Source: DAMBHY01 sp032068765
Lineage (GTDB): Bacteria; Bacteroidota; Bacteroidia; Bacteroidales; Dysgonomonadaceae
Length of the DNA: 64,000 nt
NCBI GenBank assembly: GCA_032068765.1
Contig: DAMBHY010000013.1
Coordinates: 7,725-71,724, forward strand
Direction: 5' to 3'
Positions 52,412-62,209 of this stretch are shown here, piece by piece (position 1 is the first letter of the stretch; every line of letters starts with the position of its first letter). The notes under the pieces were generated by a model. That model saw nothing but the letters and a program-made list of their open reading frames with translations. It was not told where the DNA came from and did not search any database. The translations under genes and the position numbers were made by a program.

Positions 52412-54445
52412 ATGGACAAAGATCAAGTAAAAGAAAGTTTTAAAAGAGACTTGTTGTGGAAAGCAGATACAGAGCGTCGTGATAACTCACAAATGATGAC
52501 TTTCGCGCGTCAAATTGAAGCTAAATATGGTATCTCCGTCACAAATGATTATCGCGACCTATGGAAATGGAGCGTGGAAAATCCTGAAATTTTCTGGGAT
52601 GAATTGTGGAAATTCTTTAATATTATTACTTCTACCCCGTATACAAAAGTAGTTGATGACCTGAAAAAATTTCCGGGAGCTAACTGGTTTCCAGGCGCAA
52701 AACTAAATTATACAGAGAATATGCTGCGCGATCGTGATAACGATGAAATTGCTTTAATCTTTCGAGGCGAAACATCTGATCGTCGTACTTGGACATGGCA
52801 TCGACTCCGTCAAGATGTATTCAAAATGGCAACAGCCATGCGTAACATGGGATTGGGGTCAAATGACACTGTAGCAGCATTTATGCCTAATCTGGCAGAA
52901 ACTGTAATCGCGATGCTGGCTGCAGCTTCTATCGGAGCTATCTGGTGTTCTTGTGCTACTGATATAGGGTCTCAGGCGGCTACTGACCGTTTAGGACAGG
53001 TCGAACCTAAACTTTTGATTACTACTGATGGATATTATTATAAAGGAAAACCTTTTGATGTGGGTGAACGTGCTGCAGAAATTGCCAATAACATTCCTTC
53101 TGTCAAGAAAGTGATTGTCACTCATTATGCTGGAGATATTGATGCTACCCTCAATCGCATGCCTATTGCAGAATCTTGGGAATCCTTCTTAGGAGACAAA
53201 GAGATTTCTAATTTTGAATACGCTCAAATGCCTGCCAATCATCCTCTTGTGGTTATGTTTTCTTCAGGAACTACAGGAAAACCAAAATGTATGGTACAAT
53301 CAGCTGCTGGTTTGTTAATTAATCAACTTAAAGAAGTTGGTTTACATCATGATGTTGCAGAGCGTGACCGTATGCTTTACATTACTACTTGCTCGTGGAT
53401 GATGTGGAACTGGATGGCATCTACTCTGGGTACAGGCGCATCATTGGTTTTATTCGATGGTAATCCATCTTTCCCGGACACTTCCGCTATCTGGAAAGTC
53501 TTGGAAGAAGAAAAAGTTACAGTTTTCGGATTGTCGGCTTCGTATATTCATGCGCTTATGGCTGAAGGATTTGTACCTAAAGATCATGCAGATTTGTCGG
53601 AACTGCGCACCATTTCCCAAACTGGTTCAGCGCTTTCAGATTCCGGTTTCCATTATGTCTATACTGCAATAATGGAAGATGTTCATTTCAATTCAATTGC
53701 TGGAGGAACGGATATTAACGGCTGTTTCTGTATTGGAAATCCCATGAATCCTGTTTATTCTAACGAGTTACAAGCTCCAGGTTTGGGTCATCCTGTTGCA
53801 GCATACGATGATAATGGCAAACCGGTGTTTGATGTACAGGGCGAATTGGTGTGCGAATACCCAATTCCATCAATGCCTTTATATTTTTGGAATGATTCCA
53901 ACGGCAGACGTTTTTATGAGGCATATTTTAATGTTTTCCCGGGAATATGGCGTCATGGAGACTATGTTGAAATTCATTCCGATACAGGGGGTATAACTTA
54001 CTTCGGTCGTTCTGATTCTATATTGAAACCCTCTGGTGTACGCATTGGTACTTCTGAAATTTACACTCAGGTACAGAAGGTAAATTCTGTTTTCGATTCA
54101 TTAGCTATTGGTCAACAATATCATGATGACCAACGCGTGCTGCTTTATGTACAGATGAAAGAAGGACAAAAACTTACAAAAGAAATTGCTAAGGAAATAC
54201 GCACTACATTGCGTACTTACGCTTCTCCTCGTCACGTTCCGTCTGTCATTATAGAAGTGAAAGATATCCCACGGACATTGAACGGAAAACTTGTTGAGTC
54301 CGCAGTAACGAATATTGTCAATCATCGAGCAGTAACCAATCGCGATGCATTGCAGAATGCTTGTTGTTTGGATGAATATGAAGCTTTAATGCCTTTGTTG
54401 GAAGATAAGCAGGTAGACGATCCTGCTAACCCACGCTTATTATAA
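52412..54445 (+). CDS. aacS: Acetoacetyl-CoA synthetase
   Basis: A 677-residue ANL-superfamily acyl-CoA ligase. MFSSGTTGKPKCMVQSAAG is the AMP-binding P-loop; NWFPGAKLNYTENML at the N-terminus is typical of acetoacetate-CoA ligases rather than acetyl-CoA synthetases. GRSDSILKPSGVRIGTSEIY is the hinge and core A8 motif, and PRTLNGKLVE near residue 620 includes the A10 Lys. It would activate the acetoacetate released by Kce, using ATP to AMP and PPi. Confidence 0.9.
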   Translation: MDKDQVKESFKRDLLWKADTERRDNSQMMTFARQIEAKYGISVTNDYRDLWKWSVENPEIFWDELWKFFNIITSTPYTKVVDDLKKFPGANWFPGAKLNYTENMLRDRDNDEIALIFRGETSDRRTWTWHRLRQDVFKMATAMRNMGLGSNDTVAAFMPNLAETVIAMLAAASIGAIWCSCATDIGSQAATDRLGQVEPKLLITTDGYYYKGKPFDVGERAAEIANNIPSVKKVIVTHYAGDIDATLNRMPIAESWESFLGDKEISNFEYAQMPANHPLVVMFSSGTTGKPKCMVQSAAGLLINQLKEVGLHHDVAERDRMLYITTCSWMMWNWMASTLGTGASLVLFDGNPSFPDTSAIWKVLEEEKVTVFGLSASYIHALMAEGFVPKDHADLSELRTISQTGSALSDSGFHYVYTAIMEDVHFNSIAGGTDINGCFCIGNPMNPVYSNELQAPGLGHPVAAYDDNGKPVFDVQGELVCEYPIPSMPLYFWNDSNGRRFYEAYFNVFPGIWRHGDYVEIHSDTGGITYFGRSDSILKPSGVRIGTSEIYTQVQKVNSVFDSLAIGQQYHDDQRVLLYVQMKEGQKLTKEIAKEIRTTLRTYASPRHVPSVIIEVKDIPRTLNGKLVESAVTNIVNHRAVTNRDALQNACCLDEYEALMPLLEDKQVDDPANPRLL

Positions 54446-54473
54446 ATTAGAAAATATAAAAACATATATACAA

Positions 54474-55679
54474 ATGAAAAAAGTATTTATTGTAGCGGCA
54501 AAACGCACTCCATTAGGTAAGTTTATGGGAAGTCTTTCTTCTTTCAGTGCAGCTCAAATGGGAGCTAAAGTGATTAATGCCATTTTGGAAGAAACAAAAA
54601 TTGATCCACAAAATGTGGATACGGTTATTGTTGGTAACGTGCTTTCTGCCGGACAGAAACAAAGTGTAGCGCGCCAGTGTGCAGTATGTGGCGGCATTCC
54701 TGTAGAGAAAACTGCCTACGGCATAAATATGGTGTGCGGTAGCGGTATGAAAGCAGTAATGAATGGTTATACAGACATCATTGCGGGAATGGCTTCAGTT
54801 GTCATAGCAGGTGGTACGGAATCAATGTCAAATGCAGGTTTCGTCCTTCCAGGAGATGTTCGCAACGGTTTCAAAATGGGTAATATGCAAGCTGTTGACC
54901 ACATGGTAACAGATGGATTGACAGACGCTTTCAACAACTACCACATGGGTATTACGGCTGAAAATATTGCAGAAAAATATAATATCACTCGTGAAGAACA
55001 AGATAAATTCTCGTTCACATCTCAACAAAAAGCGATTGCTGCGGTAGATGGCGATAAATTCAAAAAAGAAATTGTTCCGATGGAAATAGTAAATAGAAAG
55101 GGAACAATTGTTTTTGACAAAGATGAATTTCCAAATCGATCTACATCGGTTGAAAAATTAGCTGCATTGCGTCCTGCTTTCAAAAAAGAAGGAACGGTGA
55201 CTGCAGGAAATGCATCAGGATTGAATGATGGAGCATCTTTTGTGATGCTTGCAGACGAAGAAGCGGTACAAAAATACAACCTTACTCCATTAGCTGAAAT
55301 TGTAGCTATCGCAGAAGGTGGTGTTGACCCAAAAGTAATGGGATTAGGTCCCGTTCCGGCTATTCGCAAAGCATTGGAAAGAGCAGGCATGAAATTGTCT
55401 GACGTTGAAATCATCGAACTCAACGAAGCTTTCGCTGCACAATCTTTGGGAGTTATAAAAAACTTGATTGACGAACACGGAGTTTCACGCGAATGGATTG
55501 ACCAACACACAAACATTAATGGTGGTGCTATCGCTTTGGGTCACCCAATTGGGGCGTCAGGTAATCGTATCCTTGTTTCATTGATACACGAACTGCATGC
55601 CGAGAATAAAAATATCGGTTTGGCTTCATTATGTATAGGAGGTGGTATGGGTACTGCCGTTATCATCAAAAAAGTATGA
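54474..55679 (+). CDS. thl: Acetyl-CoA C-acetyltransferase (thiolase)
   Basis: A 401-residue type II thiolase interconverting acetoacetyl-CoA plus CoA with two acetyl-CoA. The nucleophilic Cys is in NMVCGSGMKAV near residue 88, the His is in GGAIALGHPIGASG, and the second Cys is in LASLCIGGGMGTAV at the C-terminus. In this operon it would cleave the acetoacetyl-CoA made by AacS and regenerate the acetyl-CoA used by Kce. Confidence 0.93.
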   Translation: MKKVFIVAAKRTPLGKFMGSLSSFSAAQMGAKVINAILEETKIDPQNVDTVIVGNVLSAGQKQSVARQCAVCGGIPVEKTAYGINMVCGSGMKAVMNGYTDIIAGMASVVIAGGTESMSNAGFVLPGDVRNGFKMGNMQAVDHMVTDGLTDAFNNYHMGITAENIAEKYNITREEQDKFSFTSQQKAIAAVDGDKFKKEIVPMEIVNRKGTIVFDKDEFPNRSTSVEKLAALRPAFKKEGTVTAGNASGLNDGASFVMLADEEAVQKYNLTPLAEIVAIAEGGVDPKVMGLGPVPAIRKALERAGMKLSDVEIIELNEAFAAQSLGVIKNLIDEHGVSREWIDQHTNINGGAIALGHPIGASGNRILVSLIHELHAENKNIGLASLCIGGGMGTAVIIKKV

Positions 55680-55685
55680 TCTATT

Positions 55686-56459
55686 ATGGAAAAGATTCTT
55701 GTCAATATAGAAAATAATATTGCCACTCTAAGCATCAACGAACCTAAAACGCTCAATGCCTTGGACGCTAAAATTTTGGCAGCCTTGGACGCAGCAATTT
55801 CTGAGGTAGAGAAAGACGAGAATGTGCGCGTTATAGTGCTTACCGGAGTAGAACGTTCTTTTGTAGCAGGAGCAGATATTCAGGCAATGTCAACAATGGA
55901 TTACGACGGCGCGAAAGCTTTCGGTAACTTGGGCGCGGCTATTTTCAGGCATATAGAAACCATTTCTAAACCGGTCATTGCCGCAATCAACGGCTTTGCT
56001 TTAGGGGGAGGATGCGAACTGGCAATGGCATGCGATATACGTATCGCTTCATCAAAAGCGAAGTTCGGTCAACCGGAAGTCGGTTTAGGAATTACTCCCG
56101 GATTTTCAGGAACGCAACGCTTGGCAAGACTTATCGGGTTTGCAAAAGCGAAAGAATTGATTTTCACAGGAAATGTAATTACCGCGGATGAGGCACTTTC
56201 TATCGGTTTGGTAAATAGCGTGGTGGAACCCGAAATGTTAATGGAGGAAACAATAAAACTTGCATCAACCATCGCGCGTCAGGCACCGCTTGCTGTGGCT
56301 CATGCAAAAAAAGCAATCAACGACGGCTGGGACATGACCATCGAGGAAGGCATCAATCTGGAGATTGAACATTTTGCTCAATGTTTCAATACCGAAGACC
56401 AAAAAGCAGGAATGAAAGCATTTTTAAACAAAGAAAAAACAGATTACAATGGAAAATAA
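55686..56459 (+). CDS. crt: Enoyl-CoA hydratase (crotonase)
   Basis: A 257-residue crotonase. FVAGADIQAM is the first oxyanion-hole segment and AINGFALGGGCELAMACDIRI the second; FGQPEVGLGITPGFSGTQRL holds the catalytic Glu pair. It interconverts crotonyl-CoA and 3-hydroxybutyryl-CoA. Start 6 nt after the thl stop; its 3' end overlaps hbd by 11 nt. Confidence 0.93.
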   Translation: MEKILVNIENNIATLSINEPKTLNALDAKILAALDAAISEVEKDENVRVIVLTGVERSFVAGADIQAMSTMDYDGAKAFGNLGAAIFRHIETISKPVIAAINGFALGGGCELAMACDIRIASSKAKFGQPEVGLGITPGFSGTQRLARLIGFAKAKELIFTGNVITADEALSIGLVNSVVEPEMLMEETIKLASTIARQAPLAVAHAKKAINDGWDMTIEEGINLEIEHFAQCFNTEDQKAGMKAFLNKEKTDYNGK

Positions 56460-57309
56460 TCATCCAAACGTAAAAATCGCCGTTATTGGAACAGGTACGA
56501 TGGGCAATGGCATTGCTCAGGCATTTGCGCGAAGCGGATACAATGTGGTAATGAAAGACCTTTCCGACGAATTTTTGCAGCGTGCAAAAGGAAATATAGA
56601 CAAAAGTCTTTCGCGAATTGTTGCAAAAGAAAAAATGACAGCGGAAGAAAAAGATCAGGTAATGGGTCGCATTGCCACTACTTTAACTTATGACGACATC
56701 AAAGATTGCAGTATGGTAGTGGAAGCTATCGCTGAAAACATGGAGCTGAAAAAACGTGTTTTCAAAGAACTGGATGAAGTTTGCAACGCTAATTGTATTT
56801 TGGCTACCAATTCATCATCGCTTTCTATCACTGAAATTGCCGCAGCTACCAAACGTCCTGAAAAAGTTATTGGTATGCACTTCTTCAATCCGGTTCCCGT
56901 GTTGAAACTAGTGGAAGTTATCCGCGGACAGTTAACTTCCGACAGCGTTTACGAATGCGTAAAAGGCATTGCGGAACAAATAGGAAAAGTGCCTGTACAG
57001 GTGAACGAGGCTCCCGGATTTTTGGTGAACAGACTGCTTATCCCGATGATTAACGAAGGAATCGGAGCGTATGCCGACGGTGTTGCTACCAAAGAAGAAA
57101 TTGACGAAGCAATGAAGTTGGGCGCTGGTCATCCCATCGGTCCTCTGGCATTGGCAGACCTTGTAGGTCTAGATGTTTGTCTCGCAATTATGGAAGTGCT
57201 TCATCGCGAATTTGGTGACGACAAATATCGCCCTCATCCACTACTTCGCAAAATGGTTCGTGCTAATCTCTTAGGTCGCAAAAACGGAGAAGGGTTCTAT
57301 AAGTATTAA
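56449..57309 (+). CDS. hbd: 3-hydroxybutyryl-CoA dehydrogenase
   Basis: A 286-residue NAD(P)H-dependent enzyme. IAVIGTGTMGNGIAQAFARSG is the Rossmann loop, IGMHFFNPVPVLKLVEVI contains the catalytic His, and GPLALADLVGLD is the family C-terminal motif. With crt and thl it links acetoacetyl-CoA to crotonyl-CoA, so both branches of lysine cleavage can meet. Last gene of the operon; a strong terminator follows. Confidence 0.94.
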   Translation: MENNHPNVKIAVIGTGTMGNGIAQAFARSGYNVVMKDLSDEFLQRAKGNIDKSLSRIVAKEKMTAEEKDQVMGRIATTLTYDDIKDCSMVVEAIAENMELKKRVFKELDEVCNANCILATNSSSLSITEIAAATKRPEKVIGMHFFNPVPVLKLVEVIRGQLTSDSVYECVKGIAEQIGKVPVQVNEAPGFLVNRLLIPMINEGIGAYADGVATKEEIDEAMKLGAGHPIGPLALADLVGLDVCLAIMEVLHREFGDDKYRPHPLLRKMVRANLLGRKNGEGFYKY

Positions 57310-57333
57310 TCACGAATTCCGATATATTAAAAG

Positions 57334-57362
57334 AATGACCGTCACAAACGGTCATTTTTTTT
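57334..57362 (+). terminator. Rho-independent terminator of the lysine operon
   Basis: AATGACCGT (57334-57342) and ACGGTCATT (57348-57356) form a perfect 9-bp stem with a CACAA loop, followed by eight T. It closes the operon 24 bp after the hbd stop. Confidence 0.9.
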
Positions 57363-57967
57363 GGAGCATTCCTAGTGTGGATAACATATTGGTCTGATCA
57401 GAATAATTATTAGAAATTATAATGTTTTATATTTTAGAGTTCCAAACTTATTAATATCCACATCCTACCAGATGAGTTTTTAAAACAAAATTATTTATTT
57501 TATAATTTTCGATGTTATTCCAAACAAATTGAGAGAAAGAAATAATAAAGTTGGACTTCCTTCGTCTGTCATAAATTAAATGAGAATTTGATTTCGGCAT
57601 TTTTAAAATTGTATATTTCTTTTAATTCTTTTTGGATAATGGATGATTCTTTATCAATAAACTTTGATAAGTTAATTGTAACAAATAGAAGTGTTAATAC
57701 CTTCCAATAAATATTCTTTTTCATAATAGAAAGTTTATATATTTTTTAATTTTTTTGGGCCGTTTCTCCATCCGTCATTATTATTACATATAAAGGCCAG
57801 GGAGTGAAATAGGAAGTGAGGAATTAAATATTTACAAAACATGCATTTCACAACCCATAAATTCTCCAAAAACTTTAACACTTTCGGAAACCTCTCATGC
57901 TTCGGCAGATAGGACGATTGTTGATAACTTCTCAAAAATCTTTCATCGAGAAGCCCTTGCTTTTCAT
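57363..57967. other. AT-rich non-coding region with DnaA-box-like sites
   Basis: About 600 bp with no convincing gene apart from a possible 51-codon frame at 57569-57724. TGTGGATAA (57376-57384) is the exact complement of the DnaA box TTATCCACA, and ATATCCACA (57464-57472) differs from it by one base. Two boxes are too few to call an origin. The right part precedes the dnaE promoter. Confidence 0.3.
57569..57724 (-). CDS. Possible small exported peptide (51 residues)
   Basis: ATG at 57724 opens MKKNIYWKVLTLLFVTINLS, which looks like a signal or anchor sequence, followed by 30 mixed Lys/Glu-rich residues. There is no homology I recognise and no clear promoter, and the tail is short. It could be a small secreted peptide, a remnant of a longer gene, or chance in AT-rich DNA. 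Confidence 0.28.
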   Translation of the reverse strand: MKKNIYWKVLTLLFVTINLSKFIDKESSIIQKELKEIYNFKNAEIKFSFNL

Positions 57968-57975
57968 TATATTTG
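57968..57975 (+). promoter_or_regulatory. Promoter -7 element for dnaE
   Basis: TATATTTG is an exact TAnnTTTG match, 59 bp before the dnaE ATG. No clear -33 TTG at the expected distance. Confidence 0.5.
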
Positions 57976-58034
57976 TAAACAATATAACGCTATAAATTCA
58001 CCGCTTTACCACAAGCCATAATTATAATTTCCAT

Positions 58035-61000
58035 ATGCAACCATTTGTACATCTGCATGTTCACTCACAATACTCTCTGCTTGACGGACAGGCAAGTATA
58101 GATAATCTTGTTTCAAAAGCCATCTCCGACGGTATGCCCGCGCTGGCACTTACCGACCATGGTTCAATGTTTGGTATTAAAGAATTTTATAACTGTATTA
58201 ACAAAAAGAACGGACCAGTGAAGGCGGAAATCTCTAATCTGAAAAAAGAAATTCAGGAAATGGAGAATGCGAATGCGGAAGATAATAGGATATGGGAGTT
58301 AAAGGAAAAATTGCAGGCGACTGAAAAAAAAATCTTAAAACCCATCATTGGTTGCGAGTGCTACGTGGCTCGGCGAGGCAGACAAAATCAATCCGAAAAA
58401 ATTGACGGAAGCGGATGGCATTTGGTGGTCCTGGCGAAAAATCAGAAAGGGTATAAAAATCTTATTAAAATAGTTTCTAAAAGTTGGACGGAAGGGTATT
58501 ATTATCGTCCGCGCATCGACAGAGAACTTTTGGAACAGTATCACGAAGGATTAATCATTTCGTCAGCGTGTCTAGGAGGAGAAATTCCTCGAAAAATAGC
58601 TACAGGAGATATTGCGGAAGCCGAAAAAGCCGTTGAATGGTTCAAAAGTGTTTTTGGAGAGGATTATTATCTTGAAATACAGCGTCACAAGACAAATCGC
58701 CCGGATGCCGACCAGTCCACTTATGGGCGTCAGATGAAAGTGAACGCGGAAATTCTGAAAATTGCCGTGAAATATAATGTAAAGGTAATTGCAACCAACG
58801 ATGTGCATTTTGTAAATGAAGAGGATGCGGATGCACATGATCGTCTTATCTGCCTAAGTACAGGCAAGGATTTTGACGATCCCAATCGTCTGCGTTATAC
58901 TAAACAGGAATGGCTGAAAACCACGGAGGAGATGAATCAAGTGTTTTCTGATATTCCAGAAGCATTGTCAAATACCCTCGAAATCGCTGATAAAGTGGAG
59001 GAATATTCTATCAATCACGATGCTTTGATGCCTTTCTATCCTATTGACCCTGCTTTCGGGACGGAAGAAAAATACAGAGAGAAATATTCGGAAAAAGACC
59101 TAATAAAAGAATTTGGAGAAAAAGATTTTAATCGTCTTGGTGGTTATAACAAAGTTATCCGCATCAAATTAGAATCGGATTATCTGAATCACTTGACAGA
59201 AATCGGAGCGCGAAAACGATATGGTGAAAACTACTCTAACGAAATAAAAGAACGACTAACATTTGAGTTAGAGACAATGAAGACGATGGGATTTCCTGGA
59301 TATTTTTTGATTGTGCAGGATTTCATTGCGGCAGCTAGAAATATGGATGTTTCCGTTGGACCCGGTCGTGGTTCCGCAGCGGGTTCAGCTGTTGCATACT
59401 GTTTGGGTATCACGGATATAGACCCGCTGAAATACGATTTGCTTTTCGAGCGGTTCCTCAATCCCGACCGTATTTCCATGCCCGATATCGATATCGATTT
59501 TGATGACGAAGGCCGCGGCAAAGTTTTACGTTGGGTTACTGAAAAATATGGCTTTAAAAGGGTAGCACACATTATCACTTACGGCACGATGGCTACAAAA
59601 TCTGCTATTCGCGACGTTGCCAGAGTACACAAACTTCCCCTTTCTGAATCTGACCGACTTGCAAAATTGGTACCCGACAGCATTAAAAATGTAAAGAAAG
59701 TCAATCTTGAAAAAGCAATAGAATACGTTGAAGAGCTTCAAGATGCTGCAAACAGCCCTGACCCTCTTTTGAGAGATACAATCAAGTACGCAAAAATGCT
59801 CGAAGGCAACGTTCGTAGCACTGGAGTTCACGCCTGCGGTGTTATTATCGGACAAACTGATATTTCGGATATTGTTCCTATTTGTACGGCGGAAGACAAA
59901 GATACCAAAGAGAAAATGCTAGTTACGCAATATGAAGGTTCGGTGATTGAAGAAACTGGACTGATTAAGATGGACTTTTTGGGACTCAAAACTCTTTCCA
60001 TTATCAAAGATGCGCTGGCAAATATCAAACAAACTACCGGAAAAAAAGTCGACATTAGTCAAATAGTGATGGACGATGCTAAGACATTCAAACTTTATTG
60101 CGAAGGCAAAACTACTGGAACGTTCCAGTTTGAATCTGCTGGTATGCAGAAATATCTGAAAGAACTGCAACCCAGCAAATTTGAGGACCTCATAGCGATG
60201 AACGCGTTGTATCGTCCTGGTCCAATGGATTATATCCCTTCATTTATCGCGCGTAAACATGGCAAAGAAGATATTTCTTATGATATTCCGGTTATGGAGA
60301 AATACCTGAGTGAAACTTACGGAATTACGGTTTATCAGGAGCAGGTCATGCTTTTGTCTCGTTTGCTCGCCAATTTTACTCGTGGTCAATCGGATGAGTT
60401 GCGCAAGGCGATGGGTAAAAAGCTGAAAGACAAGATGGAGTCCTTAAAGGAGAAATTCCTTATAGGAGGAAAAGCAAATGGCTACGAAGAAAAGGTTTTA
60501 CTAAAGATTTGGGGCGACTGGGCGAAGTTTGCCGAATATGCTTTTAATAAATCGCATGCTACTTGCTATTCCTGGCTCGCTTACCAAACCGCGTGGCTCA
60601 AGGCAAATTATCCTTCGGAATATATGGCATCCGTTCTTTCAAACAACTTGAATAACATCACGGAAATCACCAAATTCATGGACGAATCCAAGGCGATGGG
60701 CATTAATGTCCTTAGCCCCGATGTGAATGAATCGTTCCTGAAATTTTCGGTAAACAAAAATGGCGATGTTCGTTTTGGACTTGCTGCCATAAAGAGTGTT
60801 GGACAGGGTGCAGTTCTCAATATCTTGGAAGAGAGAAAGATGAATGGTCCATTCACCAATATATTTGATTTTGTAGAGCGAGTAAACCTTTCTACCTGTA
60901 ACAAAAAGAATATTGAAGCGCTTGCGCTTGCAGGTGCTTTTGACTCACTTCCTGGTGTGATGCGCGAGCATTTTCAATCAACAAACAGTAAAGGAGAAGA

Positions 61001-61778
61001 ATTTATTGATACGCTTATCCGGTACGGCAAAAAATACCAGCAGGATAAAAATATGTCATCCAATTCGCTTTTCGGCGATGATATTTCTTTCCAGATTGCG
61101 CAGCCGGAAATCCCTAAAGTACAGAAATGGACCGAAATGGAGCGTCTGAATAAAGAAAAAGAATTGATAGGTATTTATCTTTCTGCGCATCCGCTGGATG
61201 ATTATCAGTTTATTTTAGAACATGTATGCAATACTACCACAGCAGAAATTCAGAATATTGCAGCGATAGATGGACGCGAAGTAGTTTTTGGAGGGATGGT
61301 GACAGCCGTCCGCAATGGTGAAACGAAGTTTAAAAAGCCTTTCACCATTATGAAAATTGAAGATTATTCAGGAAGTTGTGAACTTGCGTTTTTTGGAGAT
61401 GGCAGCATCAATTATGGCAAATATGCACGTGTTGGGTTAAGTATATATGGAAAAGGCAAAGTTCAGGAGCGAGCTTATAATCCCAAAGAGAAAGAATTTA
61501 AAGTAAGTTCGTTAACTTTGCTGTCTGAAGTAAAAGACAAGTTAATCGAAAAGATAACTTTGCGGATTCCTATCTCGAAATTGGATGTAGTATTGGTCAA
61601 CGAATTATCAACTTTGACAAAAAACAATTCAGGAAATACATTGTTATATTTTCAGATTTTAGGAGAAGAACGAAATATGTGTATTGAAATGTTTTCGCGT
61701 ACAAATCGCATCAAAGTTGACAGTAAACTTATCAATTATCTTCAGAATAATCTCAATATCAGTTTTAAAATAAATTAG
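58035..61778 (+). CDS. dnaE: DNA polymerase III alpha subunit
   Basis: A 1247-residue replicative polymerase. The PHP domain opens FVHLHVHSQYSLLDGQ with LALTDHGSMFGIKEF. The polymerase palm has GPGRGSAAGSAVAYCLGI and the catalytic PDIDIDFDDEGRGKV. FNKSHATCYSWLAYQTAWLK and the helix-hairpin-helix region follow, and the OB fold lies at about residues 1075-1160 (GREVVFGGMVTAV). Slightly longer than the E. coli protein, as usual for the phylum. Confidence 0.96.
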   Translation: MQPFVHLHVHSQYSLLDGQASIDNLVSKAISDGMPALALTDHGSMFGIKEFYNCINKKNGPVKAEISNLKKEIQEMENANAEDNRIWELKEKLQATEKKILKPIIGCECYVARRGRQNQSEKIDGSGWHLVVLAKNQKGYKNLIKIVSKSWTEGYYYRPRIDRELLEQYHEGLIISSACLGGEIPRKIATGDIAEAEKAVEWFKSVFGEDYYLEIQRHKTNRPDADQSTYGRQMKVNAEILKIAVKYNVKVIATNDVHFVNEEDADAHDRLICLSTGKDFDDPNRLRYTKQEWLKTTEEMNQVFSDIPEALSNTLEIADKVEEYSINHDALMPFYPIDPAFGTEEKYREKYSEKDLIKEFGEKDFNRLGGYNKVIRIKLESDYLNHLTEIGARKRYGENYSNEIKERLTFELETMKTMGFPGYFLIVQDFIAAARNMDVSVGPGRGSAAGSAVAYCLGITDIDPLKYDLLFERFLNPDRISMPDIDIDFDDEGRGKVLRWVTEKYGFKRVAHIITYGTMATKSAIRDVARVHKLPLSESDRLAKLVPDSIKNVKKVNLEKAIEYVEELQDAANSPDPLLRDTIKYAKMLEGNVRSTGVHACGVIIGQTDISDIVPICTAEDKDTKEKMLVTQYEGSVIEETGLIKMDFLGLKTLSIIKDALANIKQTTGKKVDISQIVMDDAKTFKLYCEGKTTGTFQFESAGMQKYLKELQPSKFEDLIAMNALYRPGPMDYIPSFIARKHGKEDISYDIPVMEKYLSETYGITVYQEQVMLLSRLLANFTRGQSDELRKAMGKKLKDKMESLKEKFLIGGKANGYEEKVLLKIWGDWAKFAEYAFNKSHATCYSWLAYQTAWLKANYPSEYMASVLSNNLNNITEITKFMDESKAMGINVLSPDVNESFLKFSVNKNGDVRFGLAAIKSVGQGAVLNILEERKMNGPFTNIFDFVERVNLSTCNKKNIEALALAGAFDSLPGVMREHFQSTNSKGEEFIDTLIRYGKKYQQDKNMSSNSLFGDDISFQIAQPEIPKVQKWTEMERLNKEKELIGIYLSAHPLDDYQFILEHVCNTTTAEIQNIAAIDGREVVFGGMVTAVRNGETKFKKPFTIMKIEDYSGSCELAFFGDGSINYGKYARVGLSIYGKGKVQERAYNPKEKEFKVSSLTLLSEVKDKLIEKITLRIPISKLDVVLVNELSTLTKNNSGNTLLYFQILGEERNMCIEMFSRTNRIKVDSKLINYLQNNLNISFKIN

Positions 61779-61821
61779 AAGAAGAAATTCAATTAATATA
61801 ACTTTTTAAACGAATTATTTT

Positions 61822-62136
61822 ATGGCATTACAAATTACAGATGCAACAATCAACGAAGTTTTAAACACTGACAAATTAGTAGTTATCGACTTCTGGGCAG
61901 AATGGTGTGGTCCTTGCAAAATGATTGGTCCAATCATAGACGAAATTGCAGAAGAATACAAAGACAAAGCAGTAGTAGGAAAAGTAGATGTTGACAACAA
62001 TGATGAGATTACATCTAAATACGGAATTCGTAATATTCCTACCGTTATTTTCTTGAAAAATGGCGAAATAGTAGATAAAGTTGTTGGTGCTGGAGCAAAA
62101 AGCATGTTCGTTGAAAAAATCAACAAACATTTATAA
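61822..62136 (+). CDS. trxA: Thioredoxin
   Basis: A 104-residue thioredoxin with the intact active site FWAEWCGPCKMIGP (residues 27-40) and the cis-Pro in IRNIPTVIFLKNGE. It is a general cytosolic disulfide reductant. Lies 43 nt after dnaE and could be co-transcribed or use its own promoter in the AT-rich gap. A bidirectional terminator follows. Confidence 0.95.
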   Translation: MALQITDATINEVLNTDKLVVIDFWAEWCGPCKMIGPIIDEIAEEYKDKAVVGKVDVDNNDEITSKYGIRNIPTVIFLKNGEIVDKVVGAGAKSMFVEKINKHL

Positions 62137-62158
62137 ACCTAACATTACAACTAAAAAG

Positions 62159-62189
62159 AAAAGGTATTAGATACACTCTAATACCTTTT
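62159..62189. terminator. Bidirectional terminator between trxA and the POT gene
   Basis: AAAAGGTATTAGA and TCTAATACCTTTT form a perfect 13-bp stem with a TACAC loop; the stem base gives a T-run on either strand. Confidence 0.85.
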
Positions 62190-62209
62190 GTTATTGATTA
62201 AATCTTATA

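Noticed and set aside
57735..57935. 66-codon minus-strand frame in the gap before dnaE
   Set aside because: No homology, poor composition, no promoter, and it overlaps the AT-rich regulatory region.
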